Shown one piece after another: positions 1-10,624 of a stretch of 64,000 nt of DNA. This stretch comes from Aralia elata. Lineage: Eukaryota; Streptophyta; Magnoliopsida; Apiales; Araliaceae. Where the stretch lies: positions 17,417,206 to 17,481,205 of the forward strand of contig CM068388.1 in assembly GCA_034770075.1 (NCBI GenBank), in the 5' to 3' direction. How positions within the stretch are numbered: the first letter of the stretch is position 1; every line of letters starts with the position of its first letter. A model generated the notes under the pieces. It worked only from the letters and a program-made list of their open reading frames with translations, was not told the origin of the DNA and did no database searches. A program made the position numbers and the translations under genes.

Positions 1-150
1 TGGCCAAGGCATGAAGCTGTGGGACCAAGAACCAACGAACCCTATAAACTTTTTCGGCAACATCAGCCTCTGCCGCCCTGATTCTTGTTGCAAAATTAAC
101 ATCAGGGAAATTAAGATTGATGATCATGGTATGATTTGGTTGGGTGAACG

Positions 151-1010
151 GTGTGTGTACCGTCGGATCTAATCATTCAGGAGGCTGTGTTGGCTGAGGC
201 TCTTAGTTCACCATTTTTTATTCATCCAGGTTCTACAAAGATGTTGAAAAAGAATTTTTGGTGGAATGGGATGAAGCGAGAGGTGGCTGAATATGTGGGG
301 AAGTGCCTCACTTGTCAACAAGTGAAGATAAAACATCAACAAGCTAGTGGTTTATTACAACAGTTAGACATTCCAATTTAGAAGTCAGAGGATATTATGA
401 TGGATTTTGTGACTGGTTTGCCGAAGACTTTCAGAAATAATGATGTCATTTGGGTTGTAGTGGACCGGTTGACCAAATCGGCACACTTCTTGGCTATCCA
501 TGAGGGTTACTCAGTGGACAGGTTGGCACAAATATTTAAGCATGAGATTGTTAGACTTCATGGTTCTCCGGTGTCTATTATTTCAGATCGGGACTCACGG
601 TTCACTTCACGGTTCTGGAAAGGGTTTCAACGAGCTTGTGACACTCGGCTCAAGTTTAGTACTTCTTTCCATCCACAAACCGATGAGCAATCAGAGTGGA
701 CTATTCAGACGTTGGAGGATATGTTGAGGTCTTGTGCACTTGAGTGGTTGGGTAAATGGGATGACTATTTAAGCCTAGTGAGTTTGTTTATAACAACAAC
801 TGACATGCAAGTATTGGGATGGCTCCGTTTGAGACGTTATATGGTAGGAAGTGTCGGGCACCAACTTGTTGGGATGAGGTTAGTGAGAAGGCTATAGAAG
901 GGCCTGAGTTAGTTCAAATCACTACGGAGAAGGTAGCGATGACTAAGGAGAAATTGAGGTCGGCTCGATCACGACAGAATAGTTATACGATAAGTATAGG
1001 AGGATCTTAG
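151..1010 (+). pseudogene. Chromovirus integrase, frameshifted
   Basis: Integrase inserts the cDNA copy into host DNA. Codons 151-381 hold the zinc-binding module (HPGSTKM, WWNGMKREV, then C-x2-C in KCLTCQQ). A stop at 379-381 separates it from the core, which resumes at 397 with MDFVTGLPK (first catalytic Asp), SDRDSRF (second Asp) and HPQTDEQSEW (catalytic Glu region). The core frame then degenerates near 790-830 and continues in another frame at 819-1010 (MAPFETLYGRKCRAP, GPELVQITTEKV), the usual C-terminal integrase stretch. At least one stop and one frameshift make it non-functional. Bases 1-150 are probably the preceding pol segment in a broken frame, but I see no clear domain there. 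Confidence 0.85.
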
Positions 1011-1097
1011 AGTTTAAACCTGGTGAGCATGTGTTCTTAAAAGTTTCTCATTAGAAGGGCATTCGGCGATTTGGGTTAAAAGGAAAACTTAGTCTGT

Positions 1098-1361
1098 GTG
1101 CATAATGTGTTCCATATGTCTGTGTTAAGAAGTTACAATTATCATCCGTTGCATGTGGTGCAATATCTGTTTGATAAGATTCGGGGTGATCTTACTTGTG
1201 AGGAGCAAGCCGAGGCGATTTTGGATCGCCAAGAGCGGATTATGAGGAGAAAGACAATTCCGTTTGTTAAGGTTTTATGGAAGAACCATTCGGAGAGGGA
1301 AGCTACTTATGGCATGGAGGAGTCTATACGAGCGGAGTATCCGCATCTTTTTGATAGTTAG
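1098..1361 (+). pseudogene. Chromodomain at the end of chromovirus pol
   Basis: The frame reads VHNVFHMSVLRSY, then a chromodomain core (ILDRQERIMRRKTIPFVKVLW, then the EATYGME segment) and ends EYPHLFDS with a stop at 1359-1361. In chromoviruses this C-terminal domain of integrase is thought to guide insertion to particular chromatin. It lies about 50 bp before the LTR, as expected. The segment between 1011 and 1097 is in another frame, so the domain is cut off from the integrase core. The equivalent region in the array at 37841-56291 lacks about 40 codons from the middle of this domain. Confidence 0.85.
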
Positions 1362-1401
1362 GTACGTTCTATTATTTTGATTCTGAGGACGGAATCCATT
1401 T

Positions 1402-1414
1402 TAAGGAGAGGTAA
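1402..1414 (+). other. Polypurine tract of the chromovirus
   Basis: The purine-rich run AAGGAGAGGTAA sits directly before the LTR start TGTAATAACC. This is the normal plus-strand primer site of an LTR retrotransposon and fixes the LTR boundary. Confidence 0.7.
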
Positions 1415-2144
1415 TGTAATAACCAGAAATAATAATAATAATAAATAAATAAATAAATGACATTTAAATTATATTTTAAATATTTTAATTGGGCTTTTAT
1501 TATGTTTGGGTCAAATTATATTTAATTTATGTGGACTACATTAATTTGAGCCTTAAAATTTATTGGGTCTAATTTATATATGTGTAATTTTAAATTTTAT
1601 TAAAATTAAGAGAATTAATAAGATCTATTAATTAATAAATAATAAACAAAACCTAATCTTTCTCACAATATATCTGATACAAACTAATTAAGGAGAGGAA
1701 CGGAACAGCAGCGAGGCGAGGCTCAAAAAGGAAAAATCAGATTACACTTTGTAGAAGATCAAGGAACAAGAAATTGAGATTTGATTTTTAAGTAAGTTAT
1801 ATATTTATATTTAGGCGTGTATCTAATCTATACTCTAAGATAACTGTGCAGACCATACCATGTGCAGGGGGTTAATGGCATGTTTGCTCCTCAATAAAGA
1901 CTTAATGATTCACGGATCTCTCTTTAAATTGATTAAATTAATTCAATTTCATGAAATCCTTTTAGTTTGCCAAACGAAGCATGTGGCTATATATGTTATA
2001 TGCATAAAGCTTACGACAAGGTTTTTATTTTATTTTATTATTATTTTGATTAAAGTATGATATTTGCAGAATCTCAACTAACTAGAAGTTTTAAATTTAC
2101 TAAGTTTAATACTATGTATGTATATAAATTCATGGCTCTGTAAA

Positions 2145-2183
<39 letters not shown>

Positions 2184-2773
2184 TTAATAAATATTAAGTC
2201 ATAGTATAAACTTACAAGCCGAACTGGTAAACCAATTTGAAAGTTATGTATGTTAATTTAAACTAATTAATTTTGTCGATGAAGTTACAAAAGTTACTTA
2301 ATAATAAATTTAACAGTATTATGTTATTAATGATTCGATTGTAATAAAATTTTATTAAATTTATTAGATTGGACGGAGAGAGTCTAAACGAGTTTTATTA
2401 AAATTTTGGGTGTTACATTATTTACTCCAGGTACGGATTTCGTATTTTTTCAACGAGACTCTTTTATTTTTTTTAATTTGTTCGTTTTGTTGTTCGTTTG
2501 GAAATTTGGTATTGCCTCTCATGATTATTCCTTGTCAAATTTATTATGATAGTTCTATTTTGAAGTTGATCTTAGAACTCATATTTGTACTCTTTAGACT
2601 AATGCATCATGTCTAGAATTTAATTTGATGTTCGTAGTAATGTTCATGTTAATATATATTTTTGGAGACATTGTGTTGATGATTCATTTCAGTTTAATAT
2701 GTACATATTAGAACCCTTTTGTGTTGATATTATGTCTCATGTGTTGTGACATGGTATTTTGTTAGAATATACC
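1415..2773 (+). repeat. Chromovirus 3' LTR, first part
   Basis: AT-rich LTR segment from TGTAATAACC up to the Tat2 insertion point. It aligns, reversed, with the LTRs of the array (for example the stretch around GGTACGGATTTCGTA at about 2430 matches the complement near 39000). It contains a TA microsatellite at about 2150-2180. Short ORFs here (1860-2060, 2410-2616) are AT-rich chance frames. Confidence 0.8.
2769..2773. other. Target-site duplication ATACC of Tat2, left copy
   Basis: ATACC directly precedes the left LTR start TGTAGGTACA; the identical five bases follow the right LTR at 16754-16758. Five bases is the usual Ty3/gypsy duplication. Confidence 0.95.
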
Positions 2774-3434
2774 TGTAGGTACAGAAATTACACCTCGCTA
2801 GGGTTAGGGTTTTGTATTGGCTGGAGAGGAGAGAAATCCACGAAGAGTACGGAACTGATTGATTGATTGAAGAGGGGAGAAGAACAGGTGGGCAATTACT
2901 CCAATGACACGTGGCAGAACTCCTAGAATCCGGAAACCGGGTTAGGGTAGCAGGGATCCCAAGAGCCTTCTAGAGTCTTCGAGTTGTGAGAGAGTTTCTA
3001 GTGTTTAGAGCTTCCAAGAGTCTAAGTGTAATGTCTTGAGAGCGATCCCCTTTTCTCAGAATAGAGGGGCTATTTATAGAGTTTTCCTGGAAAATAGTCA
3101 CATGCCAGGCACATGTTTTAAGGGAAATTCCCGAAATACCCTTTAATTATGTTTTAAAGGAGAAATCCCAGAAATGCCCTTTAATCATCAAAGTAATGCC
3201 CAAATTGCCCTGTTCTTCTAGCCACCAATCCAATCCCTCAATCAATTCCCAAAATGGGTCGCATCCACGAGTCTTCTGCCTTGGAACAACGTGGAAACTT
3301 CCCCGGGTCTAGTACATTAAAATTAGGTCACATAAACCCTAATTTGTACATTTAATTAGGTTTTTTGTAAACTCTAATTTGTACATTTTAATTCAATTAG
3401 GTCATGTGAACCCTAATATGCACTTGGGCCCACA
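2774..3434 (-). repeat. Tat2 3' LTR
   Basis: 661 bp, TGTAGGTACA to CTTGGGCCCACA in + orientation. It matches 16096-16753 almost exactly. A - strand TATA-like box (CTATAAATAG) lies at about 3070-3081. Confidence 0.95.
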
Positions 3435-3446
3435 TTTGGCCCCTCT
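3435..3446 (-). other. Tat2 polypurine tract
   Basis: On the - strand the bases just before the 3' LTR read AGAGGGGCCAAA, a purine-rich run in the expected place. Confidence 0.65.
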
Positions 3447-4802
3447 GCGCGAGAGTCACGATTCTTGAGAGACGCTCGTGCAAAATACTCCAGGCTTGTG
3501 AATGATTTTGCGTGACTCCACTTGTCCAAGTACTGCTTGGTAAATCATCTGAAAGGTTCTTCATTTTTGCTCAATATTTATTTCCTTATTTTCTGAGAAT
3601 TAAAACAAGGAAGATCATCAGCTCCAATAATCAAATCTTATTTTATATTTTTAGAAACAAAATCTGCCTTTATTAGAATTTTATAAAGCAAGATCTTTTT
3701 CAAACATTCAATATATATATATATATATAATTTCGAAATTGTCATACTAGTATCAAATATATATATTCTCGAAATTTTATTAAAATACCAATTTTAAGCA
3801 ATTTTCGAAAATTTATATATTTATTTAGAAATAAGCTCAAATAAACTTATCTTTAAATTGCGAAATCTTCCTTAAGAGGAACATAGAGATTGTTTCCTTT
3901 ACTATTGCAAGCTTGCAATTGGAATATATATATCTCCCAAGTCACTTAGGCCTTTCTTTTCATCGTGCAAAATTTTTTCTCTCCTCATTCAAGTCTGAAG
4001 ATCACCAAGAAGTCGTCAAGCCAACAGTTTTTAGCTTGGGAACGAGGTAAAAAAACAATTTCTTCTTCTTTTTTTTTTTTTTTTTTTATAGTTTATTTGA
4101 GTACTTTCTGCCGAACGTTTTCTTGACTTGCTTCTCCTACGTTTCTTCTCAGGTTATTGTAGCTTTTCTTTTGTCTTCCGAGCCCCGTTACTTGGATTAT
4201 ATCTCGGTAGGGTTCCCTCGGATAATAAAGAAAAACACAATATTTATTGACAACGATGCATCCATTCCGAAAAAGTAATCTGTGGGGCACCAAAATTTTC
4301 AAGGTACACAAAATATAGTTTTTTTTTTTTTGCTAGGGGGCTTCGCCCTAGGATGGCCGAACCCTAGGTTTTTTTTTTTTTTTTTTTTTTTTTTTGCAAG
4401 AAGTCGAACCCTAGGGGGGCCGAACCCTAGGGGGCCGAACCCTAGGGAGCGAACCCTAGGGAGCGAATCCTAGGAGAAAATGTACTAAAATTTTAACATT
4501 GGGAAGCGTGATCACTGTTTTGACCATAACTTTTGTTCCGTTTGGAGTCTCGGGGCCCATAATATATCAAAAACGACCGTATCGACGAGCACTTCAAAAA
4601 GTCCATCGCCAACGGCCATGAGGACATGTCGAAATAATCCAAATAAATGGGCTCCGAATGATGTATTTTGGCTGTCCGAAGTTTTGTGGAAAAATTTCAA
4701 ATCTTGTTTTTCTTTCATAATTGTGATTTTGATCCTTCCCTGACTCCATTTCTTCTTATTTTCAGGTATTCTCAAGTGAAAGGCTCAAATTCTCCCTTTG
4801 CC
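3447..4802. other. Tat2 3' untranslated region without recognisable genes
   Basis: AT-rich, with TA runs near 3710-3730 and long T tracts at 4065-4087, 4319-4331 and 4370-4395. The short ORFs here show no known motif. It contains the CCCTAGG repeats listed separately and probably the upstream region of the antisense gene that follows. Confidence 0.6.
4346..4474. repeat. Clustered GAACCCTAGG short repeats
   Basis: The palindromic core CCCTAGG recurs at least six times within 130 bases, mostly as CGAACCCTAGGG, with a 25-base T tract between the first two copies and the rest. Spacing is irregular at about 11 to 18 bases. It resembles local slippage or expansion, not a telomere array. Confidence 0.75.
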
Positions 4803-6257
4803 ATGGTAAAGCCTACTCAAGCTCATATGCCTTACTTGACATCCTTAGTATCCTCATGTGGAGTCTTTCTTACTTGCAGGCCTCGTCTACCGGATGTTCT
4901 GAAGACTTGAAGAGTTCCAGGGTAATTCCCTTTGTCAATGATTGGGGAAAGGCTCCCTTTTTTGGGCCTTTTGACACTTTTTGGGAGCATGTTCGAACTT
5001 ATGATCGCACAACTTTTCCTGCGCCAGAGAAAGAGGGTTTGTTTTCTTTATGTCCGCGGCTTGCGGAGGTTGGGACGACTTCCCCCATTCCGATCACATT
5101 CCCCGCATGTGCATAGAGAAACAAGAATACCCTTTCAGTCCCTTTCGCTTCCTGTCTGACTCATCTAGCCGTCTTCAAGGATGGCAACATTGGACTGACG
5201 AGATCCTCGGGAATGTTGAGTACAAGGCTATACTAAAGAGCGCGGGCATATATCGCTGCATTCAGCTATGTAGGGATCTACGTATTCAGCAGGATCATGA
5301 TGCTCTTACCGTGTTGATTTCCCGCTGGTGCTCTTCTTCATGCACATTCGTTACTGCTTGGGGGGAATTCACCCCTACACTAGAGGATGTCTATGCTATC
5401 TACCAGTAAGCCTTTCTTTTTGTAACTTTCATTCGTTCTTATTTTCTCCTTTTTTCTTTTTTCCTTTTTTATTTTTTTTATTTTTATTTTTATTTTTTTT
5501 ATTTTTTATTTTTTATTTTTATTTTTTTTTTTCAAACTATATGCTTATGTTGGGTTTATATCTTGTAGCCTCCCTGCTGTCGCTTCGGCTTCTTGTGACC
5601 CATCTAGTATGTCTGCTAGAGATGTTGAGTGCGTTGCCTATTTGATGGAGGCCTTCAAGCAGTCTTCCCATTATGTCTCACGATTTCAAAGGTGACACAC
5701 TCCTTCCAGATTTCGAGAACCACTAGCCGACAAAAAACTTTCATGGTTATCTTGGGTGCGCTACTTCTTCCGGGATTACAAGACTAACCAATGGGATAGT
5801 TTCGACTAATGACCAATCCGTCCTTGCTTTTCGTAAGGAGCCTTGTTCCTTTTCCTTTGGCAGCCTATCTGGCTATGTGGTTGTCTCGCTTTTCTCTTTC
5901 CTGGGTCTCCCTGTTGATGGTCCCTCATGTTCGCATGTTTAGTTTAGCAGCTCTGCTATCTCGGGGTTTGGAGATTCCTCTTGCTTCCCTCTTTCTGGGA
6001 ACCCCTGTATCGCCGTTTAGATGAGGTGGCCTTCGCTTTGAGAGAATCTGTTGGAAGGTATTTGTTTTCATGCTTCCATTAACTTGTCTTTCACATTGCA
6101 CTTTTCTCTTCTTTTCTTGAATTATCAACCTTTCCTTTTCATTCACTCAGGTACGACGTGAATTGCTTCATTCCAGGCTCCTTCCTTCAGCTTTTCCTCT
6201 TCGAGCGTTTCAAGGGTTATTCTTCTTTTTGAACATCTTTCTAAGAGGAAGAAGAAG
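4803..6257 (+). pseudogene. Antisense extra gene of Tat2, N-terminal plant-mobile-domain-like part
   Basis: This gene is read opposite to Tat2. A plausible exon starts after the acceptor at about 4879. It shows NDWGKAPFFGPFDTFW, later KSAGIYRCIQLCR, then SRWCSSSCTFVTAWGEFTP and TLEDVYAIY: the pattern of the aminotransferase-like plant mobile domain. Probable introns: 5406-5568 (GTAAGC ... TTGTAG, very T-rich) and 6058-6150 (GTATTT ... ACTCAG). The exon between them contains WVRYFFRDYK, LASLFLGT and RLDEVAFALRESVGR in shifting frames; the next begins YDVNCFIPGSFLQLFLF. Several stops and frameshifts (about 5100, 5690, 5800-6000) break it. Antisense or extra ORFs with transposon-type domains are known for Tat elements. 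I infer capture of, or descent from, a host or DNA-transposon gene. Confidence 0.7.
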
Positions 6258-6387
6258 TCTTTAGACCCTTTTTTATTACCCCACATCGAACCCCCGGACA
6301 GCCCGCTAGATTGATTACCGCTTTTAGCTCAGACTTGCGGCTTTTTATTGATGATTTTTCAATGCTTCACCGCTCGTCCTTACACTA

Positions 6388-7868
6388 TTGTTTCGGAAAA
6401 TAATGGTCACCTTCCTCACTTCTATAGGCGTGAGTCTCGCACTTAATCTAAATACCAACGGGCTGAGCGGTTCTTCATTGTCCTGGTTTGTCTTCCTTCG
6501 GGCTGCGGAGCTTCCATATTTTATTGAGGATAATGATTTCGGTACCGTACTTTATAATCCTCATAGGGTGATGAGGCAGTTTGGATTTGACCAGGAGCGT
6601 CCCTTTGGCCGTACTTGCAAGGAGACTTATGAGACTGCTCTACTCAATTTCGTGTCCACCTCTTCTTCTTTTTCATGGGCTTTTTCGGAACCCCCAGGTG
6701 CTCCTCACAAATCTTTCTTCCCGTTTCTTTTATCATACCACCTGCTACTCGGAGTGGGCGGTATACTACTGGTGAACGCAACTACTGGGCAGATCAATCT
6801 TAAGAAATGGGAGGAGGACGACACACTGATGTGCTCTAGACCAGCTTCTCCTCCCAAGCGTCCTCAATGGGCTAAGATGTTATGTTCTCCTAAGCCCAAT
6901 GTCCGTTCAGAACGATGGCCAGCCAGTTGCCGCCTTGTTGAACGTGAGGCCTTGAGGCCTAAGTCTTCTCCTCCTCGGTCAGCAGGTATTCATTCTCAAA
7001 GTGACCCAGTTATCCTTCCTGCACAAGCCCCTACTACCTCCAGGAACCTTCCACCACGGGCCTTATCTCAGTTATCTTTGTCTCAGATGCCTCCTCCAGT
7101 TCCTCCCCAGGGATCCTCTGATGCCGGGGAAATGAGGATTACACGTTCCAGAACAAGAACATCTACCCCTATGGATTCAGAGATGGCTCCTCCTATGGCT
7201 TCTACCGTGTCCCAGGTTAGTCGTCCTGGCCTCAGGCTTCGCTTAAGACCATTAGCAAAACACCCTCCTGAGAATGCTACTCCTACTGAGCCGGTAGCCG
7301 AGGATCCGGTCAAGAAACGCCGTAGAAATTTGGTATGTATTTATACATTTTTGAAGTATCTTCATTCTTGTCTGTTACTATCCATATAATTGTTTTCATG
7401 ATCCCTTTAATCATTATGTCCACCGTTTTTAGATTGGCGATGCTGATGAAGAGGATGAGGATGTTCCTGTTGAATTTATGCCTATTACTGCAAATGGGGC
7501 ATCCACGGCGGCTTCCACGAGTTGTGACCCTCCCCAACCTATCAGTGTTGAGTCCTCTTCTTCTCATGAGGCTTGTGTTAGTCTTGATGCTAAAGACACC
7601 TTATCTGATGTGAGTTCGAGCCTTGCTTTGGATGATGCAATAATTTCCTCGAACCCTCCTCCAGCGTCTCCACATGATAGGCCTAAGGAGACCGATGAGA
7701 CTCCTGCTTTCGCGAGGGAGGATCCTTCTGAGACTATTGCTGGTGTATATCCTCCCCAGAAGGAGTCTACCGAGTTGTTGAGTTCTCGGGAGGGCATTGT
7801 AGACAACATCTTGGGTGGGTTGAGCCGACCTTCCGCCTTCGGTAGCATCTCCCAACTACTTTTCCATT
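6388..7868 (+). pseudogene. Antisense extra gene of Tat2, middle part and proline/serine-rich linker, one clean intron
   Basis: 315 open codons (6388-7332) contain ELPYFIEDNDFGTVLYNP and then a Pro/Ser-rich stretch with basic patches (RITRSRTRTSTP, VKKRRRNL, a possible nuclear signal). A consensus intron follows, 7333-7432 (GTATGT ... TTTTTAG). Both sides are in phase 0, and the frame continues IGDADEEDEDVPVEF, with an acidic, Ser-rich exon to a stop at 7868-7870. A donor-like GTGAGT occurs shortly after that stop. The start at 6388 is only the first Met in the open frame; the true exon start is uncertain because upstream sequence is broken. The function of this linker is unknown. Confidence 0.7.
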
Positions 7869-7964
7869 GACTATCTTGTGAGTATCTTTCTTTGGTAAAT
7901 ATATCATTTTTTTTTATTTATTATTTTTCAAATATATTATATGTTTTCTCATCTTATTTTCCAG

Positions 7965-8809
7965 AGTGAGAAGATGCAAGAGTTGCCTTTGCCTGTTGAT
8001 GCGCTTGCCTCATTCGATGCTCTCAATCCGGATGTTGACACCTCGCTAGATAATGACCTCGGGTATCCTCCAGGCTGTCTTCCGGATGACCAAGGCGTTA
8101 TGGATTCATCAGCATCCCAGCAGCCCCGTGCTCCTCCATCCCTTATCTCGACCAATTCTATGATGGCATCCAAAGTTGCTCCTGTCAGAGCTTCCTTCAA
8201 TCCAAACGGAGACCTTGTTTCTTGGAGGAGCTTCCGGATATCATCATCTAGTCGGGAAAGTCTTGAGCGCCTCTTAACTCGTGTTCCCACAATATACTCG
8301 ACCAGCTGATTATTAAGGCGTCTTCTGCCCAGACCTTCTTCCTAGATCAGCTCGCAGGCCTTGTGCTTGGGTTGCACACTCTTTCCTTATACTCTTTGCG
8401 GGCTGAGGACTTGAAGAAATTTAGTGATGATGTAGACGACCTTGCGGCTGTGGGTGTTGACATTTCCCCTTTTCGGGCTAGGTTGGATCTCCTCCAGTCG
8501 AATTTTAACCTTGTTGAGCTACGTTCGGAGATTGCTATACGTAAGTGTGAAGATGACTCCTTTTCAGCACAAATCTCAGAATTTGACGAAGCCATAAACA
8601 AATTGAAGATCCATGCGCAAGGTTTAAAGTCTCAACTTCAGGAGGTAGAGCGACGGCTCCAGGACTTAGAGTCAGCTACTCAAGATGTCAAGAAATCAAA
8701 AGCCGAAAATCTCAAGATTCAGGATGCTGCCATTAGTGATTTGGAGGCCTTAGCTATGCCTTCGTTGCAGTTTGATATGTCGTGGCCTTTAGATCATGAC
8801 TTGCTGTAG
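7965..8809 (+). pseudogene. Antisense extra gene of Tat2, C-terminal coiled-coil part
   Basis: After an acceptor (TTTTCCAG, ending at 7964) the frame reads SEKMQELPLPVDALASFDAL and stays open to a stop near 8309. A frameshift leads to 8363-8809, which encodes 148 residues dominated by heptad-like Leu/Ile/Glu/Lys spacing (NKLKIHAQGLKSQLQEVERR, then LQDLESATQDV), a likely coiled coil. It ends in LDHDLL with a TAG stop. The C-terminus faces the 3' end of Tat2 integrase, 568 bp away. A coiled-coil tail behind a plant-mobile-domain and linker is what I would expect of such extra ORFs, but no biochemical role is known to me. Confidence 0.7.
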
Positions 8810-9377
8810 TCTCTTTTTCCTTTTCCTGTTTCAGAAACTCATTTACACATATTTTATTTATCAAATTAGAGTTTCTTTAACCTTGTTGATTGCCTTTAAT
8901 TTGAATGATTCCTCAAAACTCAATATTTATCATTGAATTTCAAGTTACTCAAATTAATACTCCAAGGCAACAATAGGTCTTATGAATAGATAAACATGAA
9001 TGTTATCAATAACATGTATATATATATCTTTTCGAAAAAATTAGTGAATGAAAGTTTGATAATTTATTGATGATCAAGTTGCTTTTAACGAAAAGCATAA
9101 CGTTTCAAAATTTTCATTAAAAAAACAATAAATCTTGCTTTTGTCGAATAAAGCATAACGTTCGTCACTTTTAGAGATAAAGTGTAACTTGTTTTTTCAG
9201 GTCGAGGACTTATAATCAGGTGCCTCGATTACTTTTAAAGTTTGAAAGTATAACTGTGAGGGCTTATAGTCAGGTGCCTCAACTACTTTTGAAGTTTGAA
9301 AGTATAACTGTGAGGGCTTATAGTCAGGTGCCTCAACTACTTTTGAAGTTAAAAGTATAACTCTCGTGATGACTATC
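8810..9377. other. Spacer between antisense gene and Tat2 integrase
   Basis: AT-rich, no ORF with recognisable motifs. It must hold the end of both convergent transcription units. It contains three copies of a 54 bp tandem repeat (9204-9362). Confidence 0.6.
9204..9362. repeat. 54 bp tandem repeat, three copies
   Basis: Units start GAGGACTTATAATCAGG (9204), GAGGGCTTATAGTCAGG (9258) and again (9312). The first copy is the most diverged; the last is slightly shortened before CTCTCGTGATG. The two later copies are nearly identical, so the duplication is recent relative to the element. Confidence 0.9.
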
Positions 9378-10534
9378 TCATGTGTAATATTTCTTTACCC
9401 ATTTCAGGTTCAATGGGCCTGAGATAGCATTTGATCCCACGCGAGATATTTTGCAATACCCGCTTTCGGAGATCTCTCGTACCCTATACGGGCCTTCCCA
9501 TTTGGGGTAAAATTTGGTGGTTGGTGTTCCCCTCATGACTTGATTTGCTGTCTTGAGCACCAAGTCCCCCACCAGAATTTGTCGCGGTACCACTGCGGTA
9601 TTGTATTGTCGTCGCAGTCTTTCGTGATACCGTTCCAATTTTTCTTTGGCTCGGTCTCGGAAGTCAGCTAAGGCCTTTAGGGCTGCTGGTCGGTTCTCTT
9701 CCTCGACTAAGCTTCGGAGTCTCATCCTAGCCGAAGGGATTTCTATTTCGGCGGGCAAGATAGCTTCTTCTCCATAGACCAAAGCATATGGGGTTTCATC
9801 CGTAGGTTTTCTTTTTGAAGTTCGATATGCCCATAATGCTATTGGTAACTGCTCTGCCCATGTCTTCGGATGATCATCTAGGGTTTTTGACAGGATCTTG
9901 ATCAAGGTTTTGTTTGTGGCTTCTGCTTGCCCATTGCCTTTCGGGTAGTATGGCGATGACTTGTAATCTTCACCCTATATCTTTCCATCAGACTTTTGAT
10001 GTCTCGATTGATGAAAGGAGTTCCATTATCTGACAGAATGATTTTCGGGATCCCGAAACGACAAATGATATGTTCCTTAATGAAGTTCGCCACTGCTGGA
10101 CCCGTAGCCTTTTTCAAAGGGATTGCCTCTACCCACTTTGTATACATCTCAGTAGCCGTCAAGATCCATATGTTGCCCTTAGAATTAGGATGAATGGGAC
10201 CTATAAGATCCATTCCCCACGTATGAAAGGGCTACGGTGTTGCTATGGTCCGTAGGTCTACAGCGGGAGCATGAATCAAATTCCCGTGAATTTGGCAGAT
10301 GTGGCACTTTTTGACAAAATCCAAGCAATCTCCTTCCATCTTTGGCCAGTAATAACCATGATCAATAAGCTGTTTGTATAACTTGGCTCCCCCTTGGTGC
10401 TCGTCTTTATGCATTTGGTAGACCAAATCTTTGGCTTCTCCTACTTCCAAACACCGTAAGGGCTTGCCATTGAACCCGCTTCTAAACAATTCTCCATTTT
10501 GCAAGAAGAATCGTTGTGACTTTCTCTTTATCAA
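9378..10534 (-). pseudogene. Tat2 integrase (zinc module, core, C-terminal part), frameshifted
   Basis: Three - strand frames form one integrase. 10534-10232 holds the zinc-binding module (QMHKDEHQG, HGYYWPKM, KCHICQIHG). 10213-9902 holds the first part of the core (MDLIGPIHPNSKGN with the first Asp, ILSDNGTPF with the second). The frame then shifts near 9960 where the catalytic Glu segment belongs. 9905-9378 continues with the end of the core (WAEQLPIALWAYRTS, GEEAILPAEIEIPS) and the C-terminal domain (GDLVLK, KFYPKWEGPYRV), ending KKYYT at the stop. At least two frameshifts and a stop between the pieces make it inactive. Confidence 0.9.
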
Positions 10535-10624
10535 GATTGCGTCCTTCTTTTCAGCAGGCAGATTGCCGCTTTGTAAAAATTCTACATAAGGGATTCGCCA
10601 ATCCGCTATGTCATCGATGAAGGC

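Noticed and set aside
4346..4474. Possible interstitial telomere repeat (CCCTA-like)
   Set aside because: Plant telomere units are CCCTAAA; here the core is CCCTAGG with GAA spacers and irregular spacing.
9204..9362. CRISPR-like array
   Set aside because: Contiguous 54 bp tandem repeat without unique spacers, in a plant retrotransposon.
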